From Bacteriovoracaceae bacterium UBA2428 (GTDB lineage Bacteria; Bdellovibrionota; UBA2428), in the NCBI GenBank assembly GCA_002343545.1, contig DDRA01000123.1:10084-27588 (forward strand): a DNA stretch of 17,505 bases, read 5' to 3'. Both the position numbers and the translations under genes were made by a program. The notes below the pieces were generated by a model that searched no databases, had not been told where the DNA came from, and saw only the letters and a program-made list of their open reading frames with translations. Position 1 is the stretch's first letter; the number at the start of each line of letters is the position of its first letter. Positions 7,074 through 14,269 of the stretch are shown here, one piece after another.

Positions 7074-8430
7074 AGCTTGCCTTGTCTTGCGCGCCGCCCG
7101 CGCTCGTCTCGAGACGCGGCGTCATCCGTCGCGTTGGAACCCATCGGTCGGCGAACGCCCGCAGCATCACGCCCAAGCCGAGAAGCGCGGACGGACTCTC
7201 GAGGCGATGGAAGATTCGAAGAAAAAGAAGGTAGTACGCCCGGTGCCCTTCGACGACGGCCTGGCGCCAGAGAAAGTCGAGGTAGGCGTGACTCCACTTT
7301 CGCTTGCGGGGAGTGGCCCGGCGCTCGGGTGAAGGCGCCCAGCGTCGTTCGATGCGTTGGATGAGGGAGCGGTTTTCGTCGATGAATGCGTAGGCCGCGC
7401 GCAAGTAGGCGGCTTTGCGCTGGCCTTCGGTCTTCGGCATGGCGAGCGCCCGGGCGAGTTGATTGGCGCAGAGAAACGCGAAGGTCATGCCCAAGCCGAA
7501 GTAAGGATTGAAACGCGCCAAGGCATCGCCGGCCGGAAAGTAATTATCGGAACTCCGGGCGAGAATCTCCTCTCGGCCGTAAACCGAGTTTTTGCCGACG
7601 TGCTTGAGCTGCTCGATCGGGGAGACGATCTCGCCCCGTTGGAGCAGGCCCAGGACCTGCGGGTTGCCCATGGCCGACGCGAACTCGACGAGCGCCTCGA
7701 GGTTGCGCTCGGGCGCCTGGTCGAAGGGGCGGGCGAAGGTCATTTGGATCAAGTCGCCTTCGGTCGTGCAAATGCAAGAGCGCGTATTGAGGGGAGTGCT
7801 TTCGTGAACGAGACACTTCCAGTCGGGCCGGGTCTCCGACGACGGTCGTAACCAGAACGACGTATAGGACATGTGGGAATCGAAGACCGAAGGTTTGAGG
7901 TCGGGGAAGACGCGATTCGCGTCGGGGCCCTGGGCCGTGCAGTCGATCACGAGGGCGTCTTCGAAGATCCTCTCGCCGGCGATGACGATAAGCGAAGGCA
8001 TCGTCCCGGTCCGCGACGATGCCTTCCGGGCGAAGCGCGCCGTTTTTCCGTAGTGCAGGTGAACGTTCGCGCGTTTCGAGAGGGCGCCGAGCAGGAGCTC
8101 TTTCAGTCGCCGGTTCGTGATCGCGAGAGTACGGTTTTGGGAGGCGAAGCGCGGGCCCCTGCCGTAAGGCGTGATCCACTCGAAATCCGCGCAAGCATCG
8201 ATGGACTCCGCGCGAACTTGCGCGAGTTCCGCCGGGCTGTCGGCGAGGATTTCGAGCAGCTGAAGATAGCCCTGCCCGAGCAGAAGGTGCGTGTGGTTAC
8301 GGTTCCGGGCGACTCGATCGGGCATCGAACGCTCGATGAGATGAACGGCTCCGTGGGTCCTCGAGAGTCTTAAGGCCGTCGCGAGCCCCGAAAGACCCGC
8401 GCCGACGATGACGACGTCTTTACGATCCAA
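7051..8430 (-). CDS. FAD-dependent monooxygenase/oxidoreductase, epoxidase LasC-like
   Basis: A 459-residue flavoprotein. The N-terminus has the dinucleotide fold VVIVGAGLSGLATAL (G10, G12, G15) with E33 closing the ADP-binding strand. Residues 44-55 (RNHTHLLLGQG) are a signature I associate with flavin monooxygenases annotated as epoxidase LasC-like. The second FAD motif PAGDALARFNP (G301-D302) and a GLGM stretch follow. Such enzymes insert oxygen into hydrophobic substrates using reduced FAD. The start is TTG at 8430 with a strong GGGAG in front, which overlaps the stop of the thioesterase gene. The gap between the two genes is 13 nt, and the downstream hydrolase gene overlaps, so all three are probably co-transcribed. 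A related reductase such as a geranylgeranyl-reductase-type enzyme cannot be excluded. Confidence 0.85.
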   Translation of the reverse strand: MDRKDVVIVGAGLSGLATALRLSRTHGAVHLIERSMPDRVARNRNHTHLLLGQGYLQLLEILADSPAELAQVRAESIDACADFEWITPYGRGPRFASQNRTLAITNRRLKELLLGALSKRANVHLHYGKTARFARKASSRTGTMPSLIVIAGERIFEDALVIDCTAQGPDANRVFPDLKPSVFDSHMSYTSFWLRPSSETRPDWKCLVHESTPLNTRSCICTTEGDLIQMTFARPFDQAPERNLEALVEFASAMGNPQVLGLLQRGEIVSPIEQLKHVGKNSVYGREEILARSSDNYFPAGDALARFNPYFGLGMTFAFLCANQLARALAMPKTEGQRKAAYLRAAYAFIDENRSLIQRIERRWAPSPERRATPRKRKWSHAYLDFLWRQAVVEGHRAYYLLFLRIFHRLESPSALLGLGVMLRAFADRWVPTRRMTPRLETSAGGAQDKASYAFKVAN

Positions 8431-8443
8431 GGAAAGGCTCCCT

Positions 8444-8881
8444 TCACACGGAGGACTTCAGAAAGTACGGCTTGAGCCACTCGGGACATTCGCAGGCCCG
8501 CTGGGTCTTCAGATCCACGAAGAGGCTTTGCACGATCCCTTTCGCGTAGAGGGCCGAGTCGTCGGGGCTGCGAATCTCGAAGGGAATGCTGATCTTCTTG
8601 CCGCTGATCTCGGTGTAGGACTTCACGCGGACTTGGTGAACGCCCATGATCGGGCTCAGGAAGTCGGTCTCCGCGCGCACGAGAAAAAATCCGATCTGCT
8701 TTTCCACGAGCAGCCGGGGGGTCAGCCCGAGCGCTTCCGCGGCGAACTTGAAGCGCGAGCTCGTGACGTAATCCAGGAAATGCTTGGAGTTCACGTGCCC
8801 GTAGGCGTCGATGTCGGCGAAGTGAATATCAACGAGGCTATCGTAGAGAATGGCCGTTTCGGGCGCTTTCATGGGCGCCAT
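8444..8881 (-). CDS. Acyl-CoA thioesterase, 4HBT hot-dog fold (YbgC/FadM-like)
   Basis: A small hot-dog thioesterase that would hydrolyse an acyl-CoA or acyl-carrier thioester. The active-site segment reads FADIDAYGHVNSKHFLDY. The second Asp of DID aligns with the catalytic Asp of 4-hydroxybenzoyl-CoA thioesterases, and GHVN follows as in that family. Length (about 145-154 residues) is normal. The frame extends to a TTG at 8908, but ATGs at 8881 and 8872 are better placed relative to a possible promoter at 8917-8922. None has a convincing ribosome binding site, so the start is uncertain. It is the first gene of the cluster thioesterase, FAD monooxygenase, hydrolase, histidine kinase. Confidence 0.87.
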   Translation of the reverse strand: MAPMKAPETAILYDSLVDIHFADIDAYGHVNSKHFLDYVTSSRFKFAAEALGLTPRLLVEKQIGFFLVRAETDFLSPIMGVHQVRVKSYTEISGKKISIPFEIRSPDDSALYAKGIVQSLFVDLKTQRACECPEWLKPYFLKSSV

Positions 8882-8906
8882 AATGGCGATTTGCGAGACT
8901 CGAGTC

Positions 8907-8922
8907 AACGCATTGCGTTATA
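8907..8922 (-). promoter_or_regulatory. Possible -10 element with overlapping 13-bp palindromic operator
   Basis: Within a distinctly AT-richer gap, AACGCA-T-TGCGTT (8907-8919) is a perfect 13-bp inverted repeat about one base. It overlaps TATAAC (minus strand, 8922-8917), a reasonable -10 hexamer for the thioesterase-led cluster. No good -35 is visible at 16-18 bases upstream. A dimeric repressor binding here would block the promoter. The palindrome is seen directly; its role is inferred. Confidence 0.35.
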
Positions 8923-8948
8923 AGTGTTATCAAGTATTTAGGTGGTGT

Positions 8949-10541
8949 CTACCAACTCGTCGGGGCGTAATCTTTGAAGAAGTTGCCCCACGAATGCTGC
9001 TGCGTGAGCGCGCCCACGAAGAAGGGGTCGCAGACGCGCGCGGCGCCGTCGACGATGTCGAGGGGCGGCTGGAAGTCGTGGGATTCCTGTTTGGCGGCCG
9101 AGATCGCCGCGGGGTCTTCGTCCGTGACCCAGCCCGTGTCGACGGCGTTCATGTGGATGCCGTCCTTGGCGTAGTCCCGCGCCGAGGTGAGCGTCATCAT
9201 GTTGAGCGCGGCCTTGGCCATGTTCGTGTGCGGATGCTTGTCGGTCTTGGTGTAGCGGCTGAACTTGCCTTCCATCGCCGAGACGTTCACGACGTGCTTG
9301 GCGCGTCCCGGTGTGCGTAGCATCAGTGGCTTCAGCTTGGCGCAAAGGATGAAGGGCGCGATCGAGTTCACGAGCTGGACTTCGAGGAGCTCGGCCGTGG
9401 GCACCTGCGCGAGCGTCATGCGCCAGCTGTTGATGGCGCGCAAGTCGACCTGCTGGAGATCGGCGTCGAGACGACCCACAGGAAAGTGCTCGGGCACCAC
9501 GCTCCCTTCGTCGCAGCGGTAGGGGATTTGCGAGAGGGCCGCCGAGGCCTTGATCCCGAGCGCGGGATCCGCTTCGCCCGCGTGCCATTCCGAAAGCCAG
9601 TTCGTGCCGGGCGCGTCCAGCGCGGGTCGGAGGACGGCGCGCTTGCATTGCTCGTGGGCGCGCAACAGATGACGGGCCTCGGGCGGCAAAGCATCGTGCG
9701 GCCGGGCCTCGAGTTCCATGAGGTGCGAATAAAATCCGGGCGGTCGGCGCACCGTTTGAGCGGCGTTGTTGATGAGGATGTCGAGACGGTCGAGCGTGCG
9801 ATCGAGGTAGCGCGAAAAAATTTCCACGCTTGGGGAGTGACGCAGGTCGAGTCCGTAGATCTCCAATCGGTCGCGCCACTCGGCGTAGTCGGGCTCGCGA
9901 GCGTAGCGGAGCGCCGAGTCCTGCGGAAAGCGGGTCGTCGCGATCACGCGCGCGCCGGCGCGCAACATCATGAGCGAGGCTTGGTAGCCGATCTTAAGAC
10001 GCGCGCCCGTGATGACGGCGACCTGGCCATCGAGGCGCGCCGTTTGGCTGCGTTTGGCGTAATTGAAGCGCGCGCACGCGAGGCACATCGAGTCGTAGAA
10101 GAAGTGAAGCTCGAGGAACTCGGCTTTGCAGACGTAACAGTTGCGGGGATTCGCGAGGGATCCCACGATCTCGGGCGAGCCGTCGGGCGCGGACCCGGCC
10201 GTCTCGGGACCGCCTAGCAGGCGGGTCGGCGGTGGCACGAAAACGGATTGCTGTCGCGCCACCCGGATCTCGGTCGCGGCGCGAACCGAGCGATCCTCGG
10301 CGCGTTTGGCTTCGCTGCGGGCACGTTGCTTGATCTTGTTTCGGCGCTCGATGAGGCGTTTGTCGGGGTAGACGATGCGGCCGGCGGCCTGCCGAAGGCG
10401 AATCTGCTCGGCTTCGGGCAAGGCGGCGAGAAGCAGCGGGTCCTCGACGATGCGCTCGAGCACACGCGTCGCGTTCCGAAGCTCGTCGAGCTCGGCTTCG
10501 GTTTTTGTATAGGGAGGCGCGCTTTCCGACACGGCGGGCAA
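8949..10541 (-). CDS. Short-chain dehydrogenase with N-terminal helical extension and zinc ribbon
   Basis: A 530-residue oxidoreductase, about twice normal SDR length. Residues 1-130 are charged and probably helical with a Pro-rich linker. A four-cysteine zinc-binding segment follows (C135, C138, C153, C156; CYVC to CLAC). The Rossmann domain starts at 170 with TGARLKIG (178-185) in place of TGxxxGIG. NNAA is at 258-261, S421 is the likely active-site serine, and DTGWVTDE is at 468-475. The usual catalytic Tyr four residues before Lys is absent: the segment reads HTNMAK, with T439 where Tyr is expected and K443 kept. I believe this is a family trait of these Zn-ribbon SDRs. A large insert (about 265-385) separates NNAA from the core. 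The TTG start at 10541 is unsure, and GTG at 10532 is an alternative. The substrate is unknown. Confidence 0.85.
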   Translation of the reverse strand: MPAVSESAPPYTKTEAELDELRNATRVLERIVEDPLLLAALPEAEQIRLRQAAGRIVYPDKRLIERRNKIKQRARSEAKRAEDRSVRAATEIRVARQQSVFVPPPTRLLGGPETAGSAPDGSPEIVGSLANPRNCYVCKAEFLELHFFYDSMCLACARFNYAKRSQTARLDGQVAVITGARLKIGYQASLMMLRAGARVIATTRFPQDSALRYAREPDYAEWRDRLEIYGLDLRHSPSVEIFSRYLDRTLDRLDILINNAAQTVRRPPGFYSHLMELEARPHDALPPEARHLLRAHEQCKRAVLRPALDAPGTNWLSEWHAGEADPALGIKASAALSQIPYRCDEGSVVPEHFPVGRLDADLQQVDLRAINSWRMTLAQVPTAELLEVQLVNSIAPFILCAKLKPLMLRTPGRAKHVVNVSAMEGKFSRYTKTDKHPHTNMAKAALNMMTLTSARDYAKDGIHMNAVDTGWVTDEDPAAISAAKQESHDFQPPLDIVDGAARVCDPFFVGALTQQHSWGNFFKDYAPTSW

Positions 10542-10553
10542 CCTAGCATGGAG

Positions 10554-10590
10554 TTCCGGGCCGCGCGCCCTCTTTTACGCGGCCCCGGAA
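10554..10590 (-). terminator. GC-rich hairpin after the M1-like peptidase gene
   Basis: TTCCGGGCCGCG (10554-10565) pairs with CGCGGCCCCGGAA (10578-10590) with one bulged base and a 12-base loop. It starts 8 nt after the peptidase stop on the minus strand. No U-tract follows, so it may be a weak terminator, a 3'-end stabiliser, or a structure just upstream of the SDR start. Confidence 0.45.
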
Positions 10591-10598
10591 GGATCCGG

Positions 10599-12008
10599 CT
10601 AGAGCAGGCCGCGGCGGTAGGTCGGCGTCCAACGCGGGTGGTAGGGGTTCTCGGCGGCCTCGCTCGGCGCCGACGAGTTGCCCGCGCGTCCGTAGACCTT
10701 TTCGTTGAAGAGCGGCTGAAGGTTTTGGCCGAGGTACGTTTCGAGCGAGCGTTGAAAGTCGACCGTGAAAACGGGGCGGAAGAGATTCCGCGCGATGAAG
10801 TCCTTCAGGAAGGGCTGAAGCCCGCCTTTGGGTTCCGCGAGATGGTGCAGGTGGCCGATGAAGCGCGCGCCCGTGGAGTAAGCGCGCGTGTCGGTGTGGC
10901 GAACGTAGTCGCCGCGGGCGGCCATGTCGGTGCGCGAAACGCGGGCGGCGTCGGCCACGCTCGGATAGTTGTCGTCGCGCCAGCTGTTGAGCGCCTCGTC
11001 GAGCCAGCCGGAGTCGCCGTTGGCGGGATAAAAACCGCGTCCGAAGTAGCTGTGCGCGATCTCGTGGCCGAGCGCCATCGAGCTCGTGATGGTCGCGCCG
11101 TTGTACTCCATGCCGCCGCCCGAGCTTTGGGCGTAGACGAGCAGCTGCTCGTGCGGCCACGCGCCGTAACGCCCTTCGAGTTCGGCCAGGTGCTTGTGCG
11201 ATCCGTCGAGGAAGCCGCGCAGCGTCCGTTCGGACATCGAGGTCTTGGCGTAGGCCGTGATCGGAATCGTCTTGCCGCTCGCGGAAAGATAGCTCGAGGT
11301 CACCGTGCGGATGGCGGACTTCGGCGTCAGGTGCAGGTAGAGCGCCGACGTCATGAAGGTGCCCGGCGCGCGAAGCGACCAGCCGTCCGTCCCGCGCGGG
11401 GTCAGGGCGGCGTTCGTCAGCAGGACGTGTTCCTCGCGCGCGCCGCTCACGTTGACTTCGAGTTCCATCGAATACGAATCGTACTCGAAACTCGTAGGGA
11501 GATACGGTTCGAGGAAGTTCCGGTCCTGAAGATCCGAGGTCCAGATCCCGAAGTTGACCGTGCCGGTGGCGTAACGCTGGTCTTGGCCTTGGTAGGTGTG
11601 CACGATCTCGAGCGTGTGCGTTCCGGGTTGGGTCACCTGCGCGACGAGACGAACCTTGCTTTGCCGGCCGGGCGTCGCGACCTCGGCGATCTCGACGGGG
11701 CTCGCGTCGAGCGTGGCCGATCCGATCGCGCCGACGACGTCGAAGATCGGATAACCCGCCTTGGGCATGCGAAAGACGATCTTCGAGCGGAAGGTCGAAC
11801 TCTTGCGCTCGATATCGAAGTTCAGTTCGTAGCGAGCGTTCTGAAAATCGACGTACACGGCTTGCTGGTTCCCGTGCGCGAAGGACGGCGGGCTCTTCAG
11901 TTCGACGTTCGCTTCGCTCCGTCGTCCCGGGCGCGGGAAAACGGGGGCCGCGTGGGCGGCAAAGGCGAAAGCGGCGCAAAGGCCGAGCGCAAGGCGAGTC
12001 GAAGTCAT
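10599..12008 (-). CDS. Secreted M1-like zinc metallopeptidase (gluzincin)
   Basis: A 469-residue exported protein with the overall logic of M1 aminopeptidases. A signal peptide (MTSTRLALGLCAAFAFAAHA, cleavage near AHA) precedes a beta-rich N-terminal domain (about 35-235). The catalytic domain has a GGGMEY loop (297-302, equivalent to GxMEN), zinc site H315-E316-x2-H319 (HEIAH) and third ligand E338 in WLDEAL, 18 residues after HExxH. Y377 (RAYSTGARF) is a good candidate for the transition-state tyrosine. I chose ATG at 12008 because GGAGG stands 8 nt upstream and a signal peptide begins there, although the frame is open to 12206. The protein is shorter than classical M1 enzymes and lacks their C-terminal helical domain. 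It would act in the periplasm or outside the cell. Confidence 0.88.
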   Translation of the reverse strand: MTSTRLALGLCAAFAFAAHAAPVFPRPGRRSEANVELKSPPSFAHGNQQAVYVDFQNARYELNFDIERKSSTFRSKIVFRMPKAGYPIFDVVGAIGSATLDASPVEIAEVATPGRQSKVRLVAQVTQPGTHTLEIVHTYQGQDQRYATGTVNFGIWTSDLQDRNFLEPYLPTSFEYDSYSMELEVNVSGAREEHVLLTNAALTPRGTDGWSLRAPGTFMTSALYLHLTPKSAIRTVTSSYLSASGKTIPITAYAKTSMSERTLRGFLDGSHKHLAELEGRYGAWPHEQLLVYAQSSGGGMEYNGATITSSMALGHEIAHSYFGRGFYPANGDSGWLDEALNSWRDDNYPSVADAARVSRTDMAARGDYVRHTDTRAYSTGARFIGHLHHLAEPKGGLQPFLKDFIARNLFRPVFTVDFQRSLETYLGQNLQPLFNEKVYGRAGNSSAPSEAAENPYHPRWTPTYRRGLL

Positions 12009-12086
12009 CTGAAGATCCTCCCGAAGGAGAATCCTAGGGGATGCCGTCGCGAAAGCCAGGGGCCGCGGGGATGTTTTTGCGGCAAT

Positions 12087-12110
12087 CCCGCGGGCCTCGT
12101 GGCCCGTGGG
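12087..12110 (-). terminator. Hairpin directly after the papain-like gene
   Basis: CCCGCGGGCC and GGCCCGTGGG (12087-12096 and 12101-12110) form a 10-bp stem with one G-T wobble and a TCGT loop. It begins 2 nt past the minus-strand stop at 12113. There is no U-run after it. It probably marks the 3' end of the mRNA, but as an intrinsic terminator it is incomplete. Confidence 0.45.
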
Positions 12111-12112
12111 GT

Positions 12113-12892
12113 TCAGAGATTCTCGGCGCTGGGGAGAGGTTCCTCGTAGGGAGAGATCGCCGATGGCTCGGCGCTCAACGCGGCGAAGCGCTTGTATCCG
12201 ATCCACACGATGCCTCCGCCGACCACGACGAAGAATCCGAACTTTTTGGCGGTGTCGGTGTGTCGGTCTATCGTCCGGGATTGCCGCGTCGAGATCGTGC
12301 GCGCGATGTTGTCGGGATCGGCGAGGAATCCGAGCTGGTAGACCGTCACGGGAAGCTCCGTGCCATCGGCATTCCGAAAGTGCTTCGTGAGAAGATCGCG
12401 GTAGACTTGCGTGGCGAAGAGGCGCTTCTCCGTGACCTCGATACCCGCGTCTTGGAGCATGTTGCAGGCTCCGGCCAGGCAGCTCCAGCTCGGTCGTTCT
12501 TTGTGGGTCGCGATGTGGTTCCGAAGAAGTTGGGCGTTTTCCGGGGGCACGTCGAACTTGAGGAGCAAGCCTTCCTCGACCAAGTTCGAATTCGTGCGGA
12601 AGCCGCCTTTCATGCGCATAAGCTCGCCGTCGTAACGGTGGCCGCCGATGTTCAGGTAAGCGTGTCCCTGGTCGTTGATGCCCAGGAAGACGGTGTCGTC
12701 GGAAACGTCGTTGAAAAGATCTTGGATCCGGATCTTGGCCCGCTTCGACTCGAAGCCGTTCACTTGCTGCACCGGGACGGGTCGACCGAACACGCCTTGC
12801 AGGCTTTCGCGGCAGTCGAGTTCGGGCTTGAGCTCCGTGGCCGAGGCGACGCAGGCGCCGAGCGCGAGAAGCGCGGAAAACCGCTTTAACAT
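12113..12892 (-). CDS. Exported protein, probable permuted papain-like (NlpC/LRAT-type) fold, C-terminal TM
   Basis: A 259-residue protein with a signal peptide (MLKRFSALLALGACVASA) and a hydrophobic segment near the C-terminus (about 218-233, FGFFVVVGGGIVWIGY) followed by a short basic then acidic tail, so it is probably anchored in the inner membrane. H77 lies in GHAYLNIGG and C138 in PSWSCLAGACNML. His before Cys, at about 60 residues distance, is the order of circularly permuted NlpC/P60-LRAT-like enzymes. On that basis it could be an amidase, peptidase or acyltransferase acting in the periplasm. This is a fold guess from two motifs, not a recognised family. The start is ATG at 12892 with only a weak GACGGG upstream. 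It is divergent from the SDR gene at 13096. Confidence 0.72.
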   Translation of the reverse strand: MLKRFSALLALGACVASATELKPELDCRESLQGVFGRPVPVQQVNGFESKRAKIRIQDLFNDVSDDTVFLGINDQGHAYLNIGGHRYDGELMRMKGGFRTNSNLVEEGLLLKFDVPPENAQLLRNHIATHKERPSWSCLAGACNMLQDAGIEVTEKRLFATQVYRDLLTKHFRNADGTELPVTVYQLGFLADPDNIARTISTRQSRTIDRHTDTAKKFGFFVVVGGGIVWIGYKRFAALSAEPSAISPYEEPLPSAENL

Positions 12893-13095
12893 CCCGTCTA
12901 GATTAACGGGGCCCGGCGCCGGCGCATCGTAAGGCTTTTGACGGCTTGTAACCCGCGCGAATCGTTCCCTCAGAAGCGGCGAATGGCGCGACGACGAGAT
13001 AAATCCACGAATGGGCGGGATCGATCACGAAGCGTTCCGCGCCCTGGTCTCGGGCTTGCAGTCTTTCACGTGCGAAAGAACGAAGGAGTACAGGC

Positions 13096-14217
13096 ATGCG
13101 TCAGTCGGTCAAAAACGAACTACTGTGGCTTTGTGGACTAGGTGCCGGGGCCCTTTTGGCTACGGGGCGCTGGCGTGCTGCGCTTGCTCCCGCGCTGGCG
13201 GTCGGCGCTTTGGCGGGATGGCGTTCGCGCCCCCGAGCTCGATTCGCGGGACAGTCCGCCTTCGTGAGGGGCGCGTCGCGTGGGCTCGGCTTCACGCTCG
13301 CGCGCGAGCTCGTGCGCGAGGGGGCGAACGTCACGATCGTCGCCCGAGATCGCGCCGAGCTGAAACGCGCCCAGGGCCTTTTGACCGAGGCCGGATGCGG
13401 GCGAGTGCACATGATCGTCTGCGACGTCACGGATCCGCCCGCGCTCGAACGCGCGATCCGGGGCGCGGCTTCCGAGCACGGGGGCTTGGATCTGCTCGTG
13501 AACAACGCGGGTTCCATCACGGTGGGGCCTTGGGAAACGATGGCGCCCGAGGACTTCGAGGCGCAGATGGAGCTTCACGTCTACGCGCCCATGAATGCGC
13601 TTCGCTTCGCCTTGCCTTTTTTGCGCGATGAGCGAAGCGGAAAGCGGGTCGTGAACATTTGCTCGATGGGAGGCCGCGTCGCGGTCCCCCATATGCTTCC
13701 CTACGACACGTCGAAGTTCGCCCTCGCGGGATTCTCGCAGGGAGTCGGCGCGGAGCTCGCGCACGAAGGTATCTCGGTCACGACGATCTACCCGGCGCTT
13801 ATGCGCACGGGCTCGCCGATCCAAGCCGTCTTCAAGGGCGACCACGAGAAGGAGTTTGCCTGGTTCCAGGCCGGCGATGTTTTGCCGGGCCTCAGTCTTT
13901 CGGCGGAGTCCGCGGCGCGAAAGATTTTGGAAGCGGCCCGCGAGCGTCGTTGGGAGCTCATGCCGTCTTGGCCGGCGAAGGCGCGCATGGCCGTCGCGGC
14001 CTCTTTGCCCGAGCTCATGGGTGAAACGATGGGGCTCTTGAACCGCGCGTTACCCAAGGGGGATTCGCAGGAACATCGCACGGGCGCGCAGAGCCGGGCG
14101 CTCTTTGATCGCTCGCTTTGGACCCGTCCCTTGCGTGCCCGCGCCCGAGAAGCCGAGCAGGAGTTCAATCAAAAGCCGCAGTCCGACGCGCGCTTCAACA
14201 TGGGGCTTTCGAGCTAG
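13096..14217 (+). CDS. Membrane-anchored short-chain dehydrogenase/reductase
   Basis: A 373-residue SDR with an N-terminal hydrophobic hairpin (about 8-42, two stretches LLWLCGLGAGALLA and LAPALAVGALAGW), so probably bound to the inner membrane with its catalytic domain in the cytoplasm. The NAD(P) loop is GASRGLG (59-65), with R58 where Thr is usual. D110 in CDVTD, NNAG at 136-139, S190 and Y203-x3-K207 (YDTSK) complete a full active site. A C-terminal tail of about 90 residues has no recognised domain. The start is well supported by AAGGAG 7 nt upstream of ATG. Similar anchored SDRs act on lipids, steroids or retinoid-like substrates, but the substrate here is not visible. The divergent gap 12893-13095 should hold its promoter. 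I found no convincing -35/-10 pair there, only a small CTTTC/GAAAG inverted repeat at 13063-13078. Confidence 0.9.
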   Translation: MRQSVKNELLWLCGLGAGALLATGRWRAALAPALAVGALAGWRSRPRARFAGQSAFVRGASRGLGFTLARELVREGANVTIVARDRAELKRAQGLLTEAGCGRVHMIVCDVTDPPALERAIRGAASEHGGLDLLVNNAGSITVGPWETMAPEDFEAQMELHVYAPMNALRFALPFLRDERSGKRVVNICSMGGRVAVPHMLPYDTSKFALAGFSQGVGAELAHEGISVTTIYPALMRTGSPIQAVFKGDHEKEFAWFQAGDVLPGLSLSAESAARKILEAARERRWELMPSWPAKARMAVAASLPELMGETMGLLNRALPKGDSQEHRTGAQSRALFDRSLWTRPLRARAREAEQEFNQKPQSDARFNMGLSS

Positions 14218-14269
14218 GGCAGACGGGAGAAAATTGGGATTGTGTACGATTGTATGGTAGGCTGGGCGA

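Noticed and set aside
10248..12149. Long + strand open frame of 633 codons
   Set aside because: It runs antisense across the peptidase gene and the N-terminal half of the SDR, both with clear motifs. It is Arg/Val/Gly-rich with no recognisable domain, which is typical of mirror frames in GC-rich DNA.
12903..13097. 64-codon minus-strand frame in the divergent gap upstream of the SDR
   Set aside because: It overlaps the SDR start and ribosome binding site on the other strand, has no ribosome binding site of its own and no recognisable features. The gap is better explained as a divergent promoter region.
14221..14269. Promoter for the FAN1-DnaQ gene (TTGGGA and TATGGT)
   Set aside because: The two hexamers are only 13 bases apart, too close for a sigma-70 promoter. 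The local AT-richness is suggestive but no pair at 16-18 bases exists.
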